64,000 bases of DNA, from positions 24,251,474-24,315,473 of the forward strand of contig OX465105.1 of NCBI GenBank assembly GCA_949987565.1, given 5' to 3'. Source of the DNA: Luidia sarsii (lineage: Eukaryota; Echinodermata; Asteroidea; Paxillosida; Luidiidae). Below are positions 1-11,900 of the stretch, in pieces (the first letter of the stretch is position 1; the number at the start of each line of letters is the position of its first letter). A program made the position numbers and the translations under genes. The notes under the pieces are model-generated. The model was not told the origin of the DNA. It searched no databases and saw nothing but the letters and a program-made list of their open reading frames with translations.

Positions 1-253
1 ATTAAAATCTTTGGTAGTTGAGTAGGACGACCTACTGGTAAGTTTATAATGCACACGTATCTTTATTGATGACCCGAATAGCTTGCTAACAGCTGCCTGC
101 TGCAATTGCAAAGCAAAACACTGCAAGCAGATAAATCTTTCGCTGAGCTGCTAAAGACTTGTGAGTTGCATTCATACCGGTAAACTGAATGAAGTTGGCT
201 TCTTAATGACTGTCCTCGTTTGTGAAAGTATTATCACTAGAGCATTTCACATA

Positions 254-713
254 TGTGACCCGGCACAGCGACATGAGGAATATCCCACCAAAACACATTT
301 CGAGTAAACAACGCCTGAAGTCAAAGTATCTCCTCAATTCGATAAAAAAAAATTCAGTTTTTGTTTTTGTGTATTTTCGGAAAGTTAATGTATTGGAGGA
401 TATTATGTTCAAAGGATTTTTCCGAAATCCGTCTCTAAATGTTGAAAAAAACCAAAGGATTTCGGGGGAGTGTTTATGTACTGTTTTCATGAAAATGTAA
501 AGTTCCTGCCTTTTTGAATGGCCGCTTTCGAGGAGTTAGTATGGTGCTGCTATATTGTGTCTGGTGCCAAATGAACGAGCGATGTCCCCTTGTACTATTT
601 ACAACAAAGTTCACACAGAAATAATTTTGATATCATTTGAAAGCTGATGGTATTCTCTTTCACATCATTAGAAAATCTCAAAATCTCAAAAGTGGGGGTT
701 ATGCCGGGTCACA
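254..713. mobile_element. 460-bp terminal-inverted-repeat element, TA flanks
   Basis: TGTGACCCGGCA at 254-265 is repeated inverted as TGCCGGGTCACA at 702-713, and TA lies on both sides (252-253 and 714-715). There is no coding capacity, so this looks like a non-autonomous Tc1/mariner-type MITE. Only one copy is in the window. Confidence 0.6.
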
Positions 714-1089
714 TATGCCCAGATTTGATAGGCACAGTCACCATGATATGGGAACTCGCCGTTAAACCGAATGTTATTTACATGTAGCATAAATTTCTGT
801 CTTTAAAATGAATCGCATCATTACGGTTTCCGGTGTAACGATCTTGCATTAACGTTGATTGCTAAGTGTCACTGAGAAGCACTGCAGGATCATTCATATC
901 AAGTTCTTGCACTCATTCATGTACAATGTGATTGATAGACAAGGTGATCTGTATCTCGGATGTTCACTCAAGACTTGCATGCAAAGGTTTTCCATCGTTC
1001 GTCCGCTTGCCCTGGATTTTCTCTGGAGAAGTCGGGAGCCCAGCTGCCATCGACCCCGTGAAGTCTTCAGACAGGCTTTGTTTGAGACC

Positions 1090-1113
1090 AAGGAGGTATC
1101 AGGATACCTCCTT
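1090..1113. repeat. perfect 11-bp-arm palindrome
   Basis: AAGGAGGTATC, a two-base AG loop, then GATACCTCCTT. A short perfect hairpin in otherwise non-coding DNA. Confidence 0.6.
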
Positions 1114-1684
1114 GTTAATGTTGAGACCATGTCCTGTTATTAATCCAACATTCCAGCCCGGCACTGTCTTGTGTGGCGCTGGACAACAAGGTTCTCCAGG
1201 AAGACCCTTCCACTCTTCCAATGGTGGAGGCCCGAGCTTGAGAGGGTAGCATACCCAACATGACCCGAATATGATACCTGCCAAAACAGCCAGCGGAGGG
1301 GGAGGGGAAGGGGGAGTGGCGGTCCTAATTAGGCTCACCTGTCCTTGTCCGCCACCCTGCCCCAGAGGAAAACAACATTGGGGCTTTTAAAGGGACACCC
1401 ATCCCAGCCAGGGTGGTAAACGGGGCCACTCACATGGAATGTGAGATTGACGGTAAGCAGCATTCTGTGGTGTTTTTTTTTAAAAGATTGGTTTGTGCAC
1501 AATATGGATCACATGCTGTGATCAGGCGCAATGTATACTGTACATGTACCGTACATGAATGTAGTACATGTGCTGATGTGAAAAGTTTCTTCCCAAATGG
1601 CATGTAGAGTATTGTATACATTTTCTTGATCACCCCTTTTTTCATCAGTAGACCTCCATGTATCTAGTGTACAGTTTGTATGCC

Positions 1685-1935
1685 TGGGCATGAATCTAGT
1701 GCCTTGTGGAGACCTAAGATAATAGGTTGAATAGATCTCCACAGGGAAATTGTAAAGGTATATATAGCCTAGGTCTCCGCAAGGTTATCACGAAACTGAT
1801 ATTTTGAAATAACTCAAAACTGGGAAGTTTGTGATGGGTAAGAATCAAATATAAGTGTTATTTAAAAGGGACATACGGTCTACTACCCAGGAAAGTGAAT
1901 GTGGTTGAAATGGGAGCATTTTTAAAACATGGTTG
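1685..1935 (+). repeat. copy A of a ~250-bp dispersed repeat
   Basis: This stretch (CTAGTGCCTTGTGGAGACC, later TCTCCACAGGGAAATTGTA and GGTTGAAATGGGAGCATTTT) reappears reverse-complemented at about 13262-13515 with many small differences. Neither copy has coding capacity; the repeated GGAGACCTA motif inside suggests nested inverted pieces. Confidence 0.65.
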
Positions 1936-2059
1936 TATAGTGCACAAGAACAAAGCAATGTATCCACTTAGGTTACAGATTCAGGTAACTGTGTACATGT
2001 ACATTATGGAACTGACATAGTGGCAGTGATTTTGGCAATTGAATTTGGAAAGGGGGTCG

Positions 2060-4745
2060 GCAGTCTCTCCCTCCCTCCTCTCTCTTCCTGTCTCCCCTGC
2101 CTGCCTCCCCTCTCTCTGTCCCCCTTCCTCCATCCCTCCCCTCTCTCTCTCTCCCTTTCTCTCCCCATCCCTCCATTTCTCTAGTCTCCCTCCATTCCTC
2201 CATCCCTCCCTCTCTCCCCTCTGTCTCTCGCTCCCCCCATTCCTCCCTCTCTCCTTCTCCCTCCCTCCCCCTCTCTCCCCCTCAATCTCACTATCTCTCT
2301 CCTTCTCCCTTTCTCCCCCCTCTCCCCTCAATCTCACTCCCTCTCTCCTTCTCCCTCCCTCCCCCCTCTCCCCTCAATCTCACTCTCACTCCCTCTCTCC
2401 TTCTCCCTCCCTCCCCCTCTCTCCCCCTCAATCTCACTCCCTCTCTCCTTCTCCCTCCCTCCCCCTCAATCTCACTCCCTCTCTCCTTCTCCCTCCCTCC
2501 CCCTCTCCCCCCCTCAATCTCACTCCCTCTCTCCTTCTCCCTCCCTCCCCCTCTCCCCCCCTCAATCTCACTCCCTCTCTCCTTCTCCCTCCCTCCCCCT
2601 CTCCCCCCCTCAATCTCACTCCCTCTCTCCTTCTCCCTCCCTCCCCCTCAATCTCACTCCCTCTCTCCTTCTCCCTCCCTCCCCCTCAATCTCACTCCCT
2701 CTCTCCTTCTCCCTCCCTCCCCCTCAATCTCACTCCCTCTCTCCTTCTCCCTCCCTCCCCCTCAATCTCACTCCCTCTCTCCTTCTCCCTCCCTCCCCTC
2801 TCTCCCCTTCAATCTCACTCCCTCTCTCCTTCTCCCTCCCTCCCCCCTCTCCCCTCAATCTCACTCTCACTCCCTCTCTCCTTCTCCCTCCCTCCCCCCT
2901 CTCCCCTCAATCTCACTCTCACTCCCTCTCTCCTTCTCCCTCCCTCCCCCTCAATCTCACTCCCTCTCTCCTTCTCCCTCCCTCCCCCTCTCCCCCCCTC
3001 AATCTCACTCCCTCTCTCCTTCTCCCTCCCTCCCCCTCAATCTCACTCCCTCTCTCCTTCTCCCTCCCTCCCCCTCAATCTCACTCCCTCTCTCCTTCTC
3101 CCTCCCTCCCCCTCTCCCCCCCTCAATCTCACTCCCTCTCTCCTTCTCCCTCCCTCCCCCTCAATCTCACTCCCTCTCTCCTTCTCCCTCCCTCCCCCTC
3201 TCTCCCCCTCAATCTCACTCCCTCTCTCCTTCTCCCTCCCTCCCCCTCTCCCCTCAATCTCACTCTCACTCCCTCTCTCCTTCTCCCTCCCTCCCCCCTC
3301 TCCCCTCAATCTCACTCCCTCCCTCCCCCTCAATCTCACTCCCTCTCTCCTTCTCCCTCCCTCCCCCTCAATCTCACTCCCTCTCTCCTTCTCCCTCCCT
3401 CCCCCTCTCCCCCCCTCAATCTCACTCCCTCTCTCCTTCTCCCTCCTTCTCCCTCTCCCCCCTTCAATCTCACTCCCTCTCTCCTTCTCCCTCCCTCCCC
3501 CTCAATCTCACTCCCTCTCTCCTTCTCCCTCCCTCCCCCTCTCCCCCCCTCAATCTCACTCCCTCTCTCCTTCTCCCTCCCCCCCCCTCTCCCCCCCTCA
3601 ATCTCACTCCCTCTCTCCTTCTCCCTCCCTCCCCCTCTCCCCCCCTCAATCTCACTCCCTCTCTCCTTCTCCCTCCTTCTCCCTCTCCCCCCTTCAATCT
3701 CACTCCCTCTCTCCTTCTCCCTCCCTCCCCCTCAATCTCACTCCCTCTCTCCTTCTCCCTCCCTCCCCCTCTCCCCCCCTCAATCTCACTCCCTCTCTCC
3801 TTCTCCCTCCCTCCCCCTCCCCCCCCTCAATCTCACTCCCTCTCTCCTTCTCCCTCCCTCCCCCTCCCCCCCCTCAATCTCACTCCCTCTCTCCTTCTCC
3901 CTCCTTCTCCCTCTCCCCCCTTCAATCTCACTCCCTCTCTCCTTCTCCCTCCCTCCCCCTCAATCTCACTCCCTCTCTCCTTCTCCCTCCCTCCCCCTCT
4001 CCCCCCCTCAATCTCACTCCCTCTCTCCTTCTCCCTCTCCCCCCCTCAATCTCACTCCCTCTCTCCTTCTCCCTCCCTCCCCTCTCCCCCCCTCAATCTC
4101 ACTCCCTCTCTCCTTCTCCCTCCCTCCCCCTCTCCCCCCCTCAATCTCACTCCCTCTCTCCTTCTCCCTCTCCCCCCCTCAATCTCACTCCCTCTCTCCT
4201 TCTCCCTCCCTCCCCTCTCCCCCCCTCAATCTCACTCCCTCTCTCCTTCTCCCTCCCTCCCCCTCTCCCCCCCTCAATCTCACTCCCTCTCTCCTTCTCC
4301 CTCTCCCCCCCTCAATCTCACTCCCTCTCTCCTTCTCCCTCCCTCCCCTCTCCCCCCCTCAATCTCACTCCCTCTCTCCTTCTCCCTCCCTCCCCCTCTC
4401 CCCCCCTCAATCTCACTCCCTCTCTCCTTCTCCCTCTCCCCCCCTCAATCTCACTCCCTCTCTCCTTCTCCCTCCCTCCCCCTCAATCTCACTCCCTCTC
4501 TCCTTCTCCCTCCCTCCCCCTCAATCTCACTCCCTCTCTCCTTCTCCCTCCCTCCCCCTCTCCCCCCTCAATCTCACTCCCTCTCTCCTTCTCCCTCCCT
4601 CCCCCTCTCCCCCCCTCAATCTCACTCCCTCTCTCCTTCTCCCTCCCTCCCCCTCTCCCCCCCTCAATCTCACTCCCTCTCTCCTTCTCCCTCCCTCCCC
4701 CTCAATCTCACTCCCTCTCTCCTTCTCCCCCTCTTCCCTGCCTCC
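2060..4745. repeat. 2.7-kb CT-rich minisatellite, 38- and 48-bp units
   Basis: The + strand is almost pure pyrimidine. The core TCAATCTCACTCCCTCTC followed by CTTCTCCCTCCCTCCCCC repeats at 38 bp, or at 48 bp when an extra CTCTCCCCCC block is present. Between 4031 and 4430 a three-fold higher-order repeat of exactly 133 bp is visible. A 917-codon open frame across it is a by-product: this strand can hardly form a stop codon. Confidence 0.95.
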
Positions 4746-6676
4746 TCTCTAATCCCGGGGATTTGTGTGCCCAGGAGAGAGGCGTGTTATGATTGTCTCT
4801 CAGTGAAGTGTGATCCGACAGACTGATAAGGACCTATTTGTACCTCAGACCTCAACCCCCTCCCCCTCCCCACCCACACCCACACACCATCAAGGGAAAG
4901 GGAGAACTCCAAGCGCCCACAAATTAACCCCAGAATCCCATTGACGCCTAATACTCCCCTAATTCGCATGTCACAAGTTATCAGCCGGCCAGGTATGATT
5001 TTAATTTCAACAGCGAAGAATAAAAAGCACCAGAAGGGGTTTCTTTCCCCGCCTCTCTCTCTGTTTTTTTTTTTATTCTCTCGTCTGTATTGTCCTAGTC
5101 AAGGAAGGCCCTCACCTCTGTCAACTGCCGACTTGAAATAACACGAGTGTGGCCCGAAATCCCTGAATTAACTAGCAAACATCTGGGGAAGAAGGGGGAA
5201 AAAAATTGAAATTAATCTACTGACAGAACTGGCGACTGAGATTTCATTAGAGCGCAGACAACTGTCGGTGTTTTTTTGATAAAATTTGATGGCTGTAGGT
5301 TTTAGGGGAGTGATCTGCCGACAGATTAGCTGTTTGCCTCCCTGGATTTCCCCTCCATCCCACCTCCCCCCCTCCCTCCTTCTTTGAGAGAGCTTTAGAT
5401 CCCAGTCCCTCACGCAAGGTCATTGGCATGGGAGGATTTGATCACGCCTGACTTGGCCCGTATGCTAACTTTGTTTGATCTAAATCCGCCGAGCTGTTCT
5501 GGAGCAGAAACCCCTAACCCCCCCCCCCCTCCTCCTCCTCCTCCCCCTTTCTTGGAGTTTGACCCACTTTGTATGTTTTCTTTATTTTTGTTGTTGTTTT
5601 CAATCAAGTCACGAGGCAGGATTTTGCCTTTGAGGACGGTCTCAGTCTCACTGAGAGCGAAAACGTCACGGCCTAAACCGTAAGAAGATTTACATATGTA
5701 CATACTTCACAAGGTTGTGTTAGCTGTATGGATTTTGTTTACATTCATACAATTCTGTAGATGCTTGGACCTTTTCAGTTTGCTGCAATCCATTTCTGAC
5801 AGACCACAATTGACTTTTGACAACCATTTTTCTAAATACTGAAATGAGCGACCAACAATGTACAAAGTCAAATTTGTATACATACTGTAGTGACTGTACT
5901 GTACATGTACCAGTTCATGGACTTTTTTTTTTTGCTTAGTGTACAGTATTTCAATTTTGTTCAGTGCTGGATAGTACTGGTAGTGGTGGTACATCAAGCC
6001 AGAGGACTGGGTTCGAATCCAGGTTCAGTCAAAATAATGTTCTTTTCTTCATCATTAAATTGTCTCTAGACTGATTGTACAGTACATGTACTTAATTGTA
6101 GATACCCCACCATGAATATACAGACTGCAGAAGTACGGATATATACCGATATGATGGTATACCGCGGTATGAAAAAAAGCAATATTACACATTGTATATT
6201 TAATCATTTTAAACCTCATTTTTTTCTCAGCTTGTGAATTCCTTGTTTATTTAATGTCCTGGGGGTACATGTTCACATGTGTAGATGAAGGCCAGTTCGT
6301 GGTATTAACATCGAGCAAGATGAATAAAGAAGCTTCCATATGTACACACATGTACATTTACACATGTATGTGCATGTAAATACATGTACAATAAATACTG
6401 GCACACTATGTTAAAGAGTCTTCTGACAATACATCATATTCATACTGTTCCGTGATTATTGGTTCATCTCAGAACCACACATATTACCGGTACATTGTAA
6501 ACCCACAAAGGAAATTAGTACTTCACTGTGCAACAACAACCCATTCTCAATATGCTAAATCCATACATTAATGTTAGACACAGTCCTACCTCTACATTAC
6601 ATGTACTTGGGTACCGCACATCATTTCATTTTGTAGCACGCTCCTACATTCCAGTCAGAGCAAATACATGTAAGTA
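4746..6676. other. non-coding stretch
   Basis: No exon recognised. It contains homopolymer C and T tracts (5520-5545), TACATGTAC motifs from about 5690 on, and a lone tRNA B-box-like GGTTCGAATCC at about 6009-6019, probably a worn SINE remnant. Confidence 0.5.
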
Positions 6677-7168
6677 GGGCCGTTTGCACTGTCTCAAAAA
6701 AACGTGATTATTTGGATTGCCATTTGAATCACGATTATTTGAATCACCATTTGAATCGCCATTATTTTGATCGCCATTCGTATCGCGCTTCAAACTCCAC
6801 TTTTTGTCTGTGTGTGGACACAATCAACGCGATTATTAGTGGGAATTGAATCACGATTGAGACTTTTTCAAATATCACGCTTATTTGCGATGCGGTGTGT
6901 GTGGGAATGCTCTGCTGAATCGCACCTTTTTTTTAAATCCCACAATGCACTGCTCACGCTCTGATTGACAACAAGTGCCGCGCTTTTTTATACATGTGTC
7001 TCCTTGCATGAGACATCCTCAAGGACACACCAACCATTTGACCACAGTTCTGCTAACCACAATATTTTTGCGACGTGATTTGTTGGCCTGTGGGAACGCG
7101 AGCATAAAAAACCCTAGTTTTTGGAATCGCGACTCAAATCACGATTATTTGGAGAGTGGAAACGGCCC
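6677..7168. mobile_element. MITE, GGGCCGTTT family, copy 1
   Basis: Left end GGGCCGTTTGCAC and right end GTGGAAACGGCCC are inverted repeats flanked by TA on both sides (6675-6676, 7169-7170). The inside is full of CGATTATTTG and AATCGCGATT-like words. Related copies sit at 12240-12696 and 16405-16854. Confidence 0.75.
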
Positions 7169-8348
7169 TAGTGTGTGTTTTTGTAGCCCCTCACAAATTG
7201 GAAACAATCTTACACACAGCACAGCAACAGTCTGACTGATGAAACCTGTCCTGGCTTGAGTGGAAGAGATTGCTCAACTGGGCACAGGAATGACAAGGCT
7301 GCCTGAGGTTATGCATGCAAGGAGCCTGCATGCAGGCTACAGGCAAGGGGTGACTACATACATACATGTATGTACGCAAGACAGGACTAGCGGGAGCATG
7401 CCTGTAAAATGTTGACATGGCTGAAATGCAACACACACATGAATGTACTACAGTCAGTGGGGCATCACTCTTACCGAACATTCGGCTATAATGAACATGA
7501 ACATGCCCTTTGGCTCCCAAAGTTACATGTACCGGTACGTCCGTGGATATGCGGCCGCAAGCCTGCAACTGCTATAACGGACGACCGCTATACCAAACAA
7601 TTTTCATGGATCCTGGGATGTTCGTTATACCGACGTTACACTGTACCAATACAATCTCCATTAATTTTTTTTATGCTGAATTGTGTTTGTATATTTATGT
7701 GTTCTACAGTATGTGTATGCTTGAACAGTGAACACAAAATTCACATTGACTGTAAATTCACATTCACAATTGGTGTAAGACATGGCATTTTCACCATACT
7801 CATCTTGCAGGAAAAAAAATCCCTGGACCCATATTGGACCCATATTCTTCCCATATTCTTCATTGTTTTCCCCTGTACCGGTACTTGTATAACTGCTGGC
7901 TAAGTCGCAGCACTTGTAGTGTCCCATGGATACCCTTGGCCAAGTACTGTGCTGTACTCCTACTCATGGCGAAGTACTCTACATGTACTTGCAGTGCTCT
8001 AATGGCCAAGCATTCACACTTCACACTTGTAGTAATGGCCAAGCACTTTCCTCCACACTCACAGACAAGGACTGTAAATTATTGTACGCCCGCTGCAAAG
8101 CCATCACTATGTTACCACAAGATCCCAAGGCATTGGAGTGCAGTTGTGAACTCTTTCACTATGTAGTTTATCTGTGACTTCTGAGGGAATTAATTTTTTT
8201 AGAAAGGTTTATTATGAGTCGCTGCCAGCGGCTTGCCAGCCAGTAGTGCACTTTGCTTGAGCCGCTGTGAGTGGCTTCATCGTAGGGAAAGGGTTAATGC
8301 AGTTGTGTGAATCTCTCTTGTGACAACTGACAACCTGCTGACAAACTC
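7169..8348. other. non-coding stretch before the small element at 8351
   Basis: No exon or clear element. Repeated CCAAGTACT/GGCCAAGCA words occur between 7940 and 8060, and a GTACATGTAC cluster near 7520. Confidence 0.4.
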
Positions 8349-8350
8349 TA

Positions 8351-8682
8351 AAGCCGTGTTCGCATTGGACTTAAAATTGTCAAACTACCGCGGCAGAGCG
8401 GAAGAATGACAAAAATAAATCCAATGCGGACACGCGGAAAACTACCCTCCCTGTCAAGTTACCGTGAGCGTGATGTAAAACTAACAGGGCGAGAGACGTC
8501 GCGGAAACTTTCCGCTCAGCCACGGTAACTTGACAGGGCCATAATAGGCGACATTCTGCCAGCCTCACACAGTGAATTTCTCCAAGAATCCAAGTGCGGA
8601 CGCACAGTAGAATCACCTTAAGGAATGTCGCAGTAAGTTACCGCGTGGCCGCGGAAGAAAAAGTCCAATGCGAACACGGCTT
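8351..8682. mobile_element. 332-bp MITE with long TIR, next to NXN exon
   Basis: AAGCCGTGTTCGCATTGGAC at the left end is matched perfectly by GTCCAATGCGAACACGGCTT at the right end, and TA flanks both ends (8349-8350, 8683-8684). No coding capacity. The right end is 91 bases from the NXN acceptor at 8773. The perfect TIR suggests a rather recent insertion. Confidence 0.8.
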
Positions 8683-8773
8683 TATTCTCTTCCTCCTTTA
8701 CACAGGATGTAAGGCATCAATTTGTGTTCAACCATTGACGGCCCGCTCTGTTTGTTTTCTTCTCCTTGAACAG

Positions 8774-8927
8774 AATAAACTCTGCAAGAGATTCAAGGTG
8801 ACGGGAATCCCGACCCTCGTGCTCCTGAACAGCGTCAGCGGTCAGATGATCACAAACAATGGCCGACTGCAGATGCTGGACGACCTGAAGGGGGACCACT
8901 TTCCCTGGTACCCAAAGCCTTTCAACG
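8774..8927 (+). CDS. NXN: NXN exon a: end of first thioredoxin-like domain
   Basis: 51 codons plus one base (phase 1 exit). Acceptor follows a TTCTCCTTGAACAG tract; donor is GTGAGT. The product begins NKLCKRF and holds TGIPTLVLLN (the cis-proline strand of a thioredoxin fold) and FPWYPKPF, matching the NXN segment just before the catalytic domain. The open frame runs further upstream, but that part has no family similarity, so the exon border is taken at the acceptor. Confidence 0.93.
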
Positions 8928-11900
8928 GTGAGTCTCGGTCGTGGGGCATTTTTTTCGACAAATTTTGTGTGCTCAATAATCTGCCGTTTTCGAGAAAAGA
9001 GGAAATTGGAGACTAAAATAGGATCGTTGGAACAATGTACAATGAGTTACCGCGCTCCGTGTCTGAAAAAGTTAGCATTTAATTTTGTTTCCATGGTTTT
9101 TCTCATGACAGGGTTGACAGATTGAGCCGAAACTTACCCAGGTGTGCTATTTTATGTACACATTGAGTTTGACAATGTATGGAAGCGATTCTTTGACCTT
9201 CGCAAATGGTGTACCCTACTGTACCTTTAACCTAGGAGACGTAAAAAAAATGAGAGACCTTTGGCGTTGGTTTTGAAGAAGATTCTCTGTTTTGAAGAGG
9301 AAAAAAAGACCCACAAGCCTCAGCAATTTACCCCAAACTTGTCTGGTCAGCTTTGGGATAACAAACAAAGCCAGAGCCAGAGCCTAAGACTGAGATACTG
9401 ACCCTGAAATACTTTGTACATGTATATCAAGTTATCAAACCTCTCGGTAATTTGTAAGTGAATCGGGTCAATGATGCCAAATCCACATAAACTGGTAGTA
9501 GTCTGTACTCTGTCCTGGTCTTTTTCTCATTTAACAGCTACGGCTACGGCTGTTTTCTTGTATTCGGTGCAGAAGCTCATGCCGCTTTTCTGCCATGAAT
9601 CCAGAACAGGGGCTGACTTCACAATGCCTTAAAACCATCGCCAATCACCTTGCAATGGAAAGTCCATCATATCTTGCAGCTGATCCTGTGCGGCCCCAGA
9701 CCTGCCACTTATTGTTCAGTCTTCAATGATTGATCGCGAGTGAACGATACTGTGAATTTGGTTGGTGCCGTTACCCTTTTGCCTGGTAGGTCAGGGCAGA
9801 GCACCAGGGAGAGGCTCTTGATGTCCATCCTTGCTTGACTGGCCAATGTGCAATTTGCAAAAAATCCATAACATCCAAATTGCTCAACGGAGGTGAAAGG
9901 AATCCTGTCCAGCGACTACGGACCAAGAGACAGCTCATTCCGAGCGAAATTCGCAAGTTTGTCATGAATTTGAATGTATGCAACGATGGGTGAAATCTGA
10001 ATAAATTGGAGTGTCTTTGAAATGCCTGCGATTTATTCCGTCCTCCCGAATCATTATTATAGCTGCGTAGTCCATTGAATTACTGTCTGATTCTTCATTC
10101 ATGACGTGGGTTCTATGGACGGACTTGTTTGTGCTGCCAGTTCTTTGTGTCGGCTCGGGGTTTTTTCCCCAAGTGTCAAAGTGTCAGATGTGCCTTCTTC
10201 CATGCCTTTCACGGTGAATGCGCGCATTACTTCATGTATCGGTATAGTCCCTTCAGCTTGATGTACCGGTACTGCGTACACCATGACTTCTGTGTGTGAT
10301 CTGATGTCATATCTTCAGTCCCTACGTTGGGATATATGCAGTATACCAACCATTTTCGTTTGGCTTCTTTTGTGCCTTTTCATTTCATTTTACAAATCAA
10401 ACATAACATGTATAGGTGTAGCTCTGGCCTCTGGCCTTTGCAAATTACGGCTCCAGGACAATTCTAATGAAATTTTGCGAAAAAATACTGAAAAAGCAGA
10501 ATTGCATGTACATGTACCTGCAAATAATTGAATATTGGACAAGTACATGTAGTGTATACATACACATGTACATGTACAGTACACTGTACGTGTATTGTGT
10601 CCTCAATGTGTTCTGGACCTCTGGTACATACAGAAACATAGATAAATGTTTTTTTGCATTGACGTGCAGAATGTGCATATGTTCACAGTACATGTCATAT
10701 ATGGACTATGCGCACTGTTGGTTGTAATCACTTGCAGATGTACGTTACATGCACATGAATAGAGTCATATTTTCTATTGTACAGTACATGTACATGGCTA
10801 TTTCTGATCACTAGCCACAGAAACATGAACTTGTACATTCTGGAGAGTGACATCTGGTATGGGGATCAATAGTCAATTGGCCCACTTGATACATTTTCAG
10901 TATATTATAATAGATAAAAAACACATGTACATGTTCTCCATAAAAGAAGTACATGTGTACCGTACATGTTCATAATGTAAACCCAGTATGAAATACATGG
11001 GAAGGATGGAATTGCTAATTTCAATGTAAAATTTGTATCACATTTCACCCAATGTGTTCTGAAATGATATACAGTGTACAAAGTAATATGCAAATATGTT
11101 GCAAACTGCTTACTGAAATGATATTAATGGAAGCGTTCATAATAGACCCCGATGGTGGTGTCATTTGAAACAAGCCAGTTACAGTACCGTACATGAACCT
11201 TACCGTACATGTACATGTACCGGTACATATACATGTACATGTACCGGTACATATGTTTACGTATACGTTTGCATGTTCATGTCTTTTTTGTTGTTGCAAA
11301 AACTACTGAAGCTCTTGATTGTCTATGATTGAAATATTTGTTCTGTATTTGTTAACTTTCCTTTGACTCTCACCAATTTTGGAGAAAAAAAAATTCAAAG
11401 CAACACAATCCAGCTCCATACTAGCTATGCAGACACAGATACTGTACATGTACATGTAGTCTCTCATGTGGCAGATGCCATTGCAATGGTTGGCATTTGA
11501 ATTCTCCAATTCCCATGGCCTCTCAGAACACAGAAGCAAAAAGGCTGGGGGTTGGGCGGAGGGGAAGTATTAAAAAAAGAAAAACTGAGATAAAAATCAC
11601 AGAAAAGGGGGACTTGCATTGGGTGCCAAGTACACTGCCTGGAGGTCAATACCAAGTTACCAACAAAATATTCGAAAGAAAATATGTCGGAGAAATTGGG
11701 GGAAGGGGGCCTTGGGCTATGTGATAGTTGTCTGGTTGGCATGGAGACGGCCGAGAATTTGCATTGAACAAAGCCTATTCACCCTAAATCCTACCCAAAG
11801 CTTCAAAATACCACGACTGTCGACTGTCTGTGTATGATTTCTGAATTGTTAGGGCTGTAGTTTTGTAGAATTCATTAAAATTTTCAAAGACTATTTAAGG

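Noticed and set aside
2039..4792. 917-codon Ser/Pro/Leu open frame
   Set aside because: Lies on a nearly pure pyrimidine minisatellite where stop codons are almost impossible; units of 38 and 48 bp shift the frame repeatedly, so there is no consistent protein repeat.
1..8773. the missing 5' NXN exons
   Set aside because: Looked for the PWLALPY/EIVFVSSD part of the first thioredoxin domain in the translated frames; not present, so not annotated.
8594..9016. 140-codon frame through the first visible NXN exon as a single-exon gene
   Set aside because: Similarity to NXN covers only 8774-8927, which is exactly bounded by acceptor and donor; the extensions are intron.
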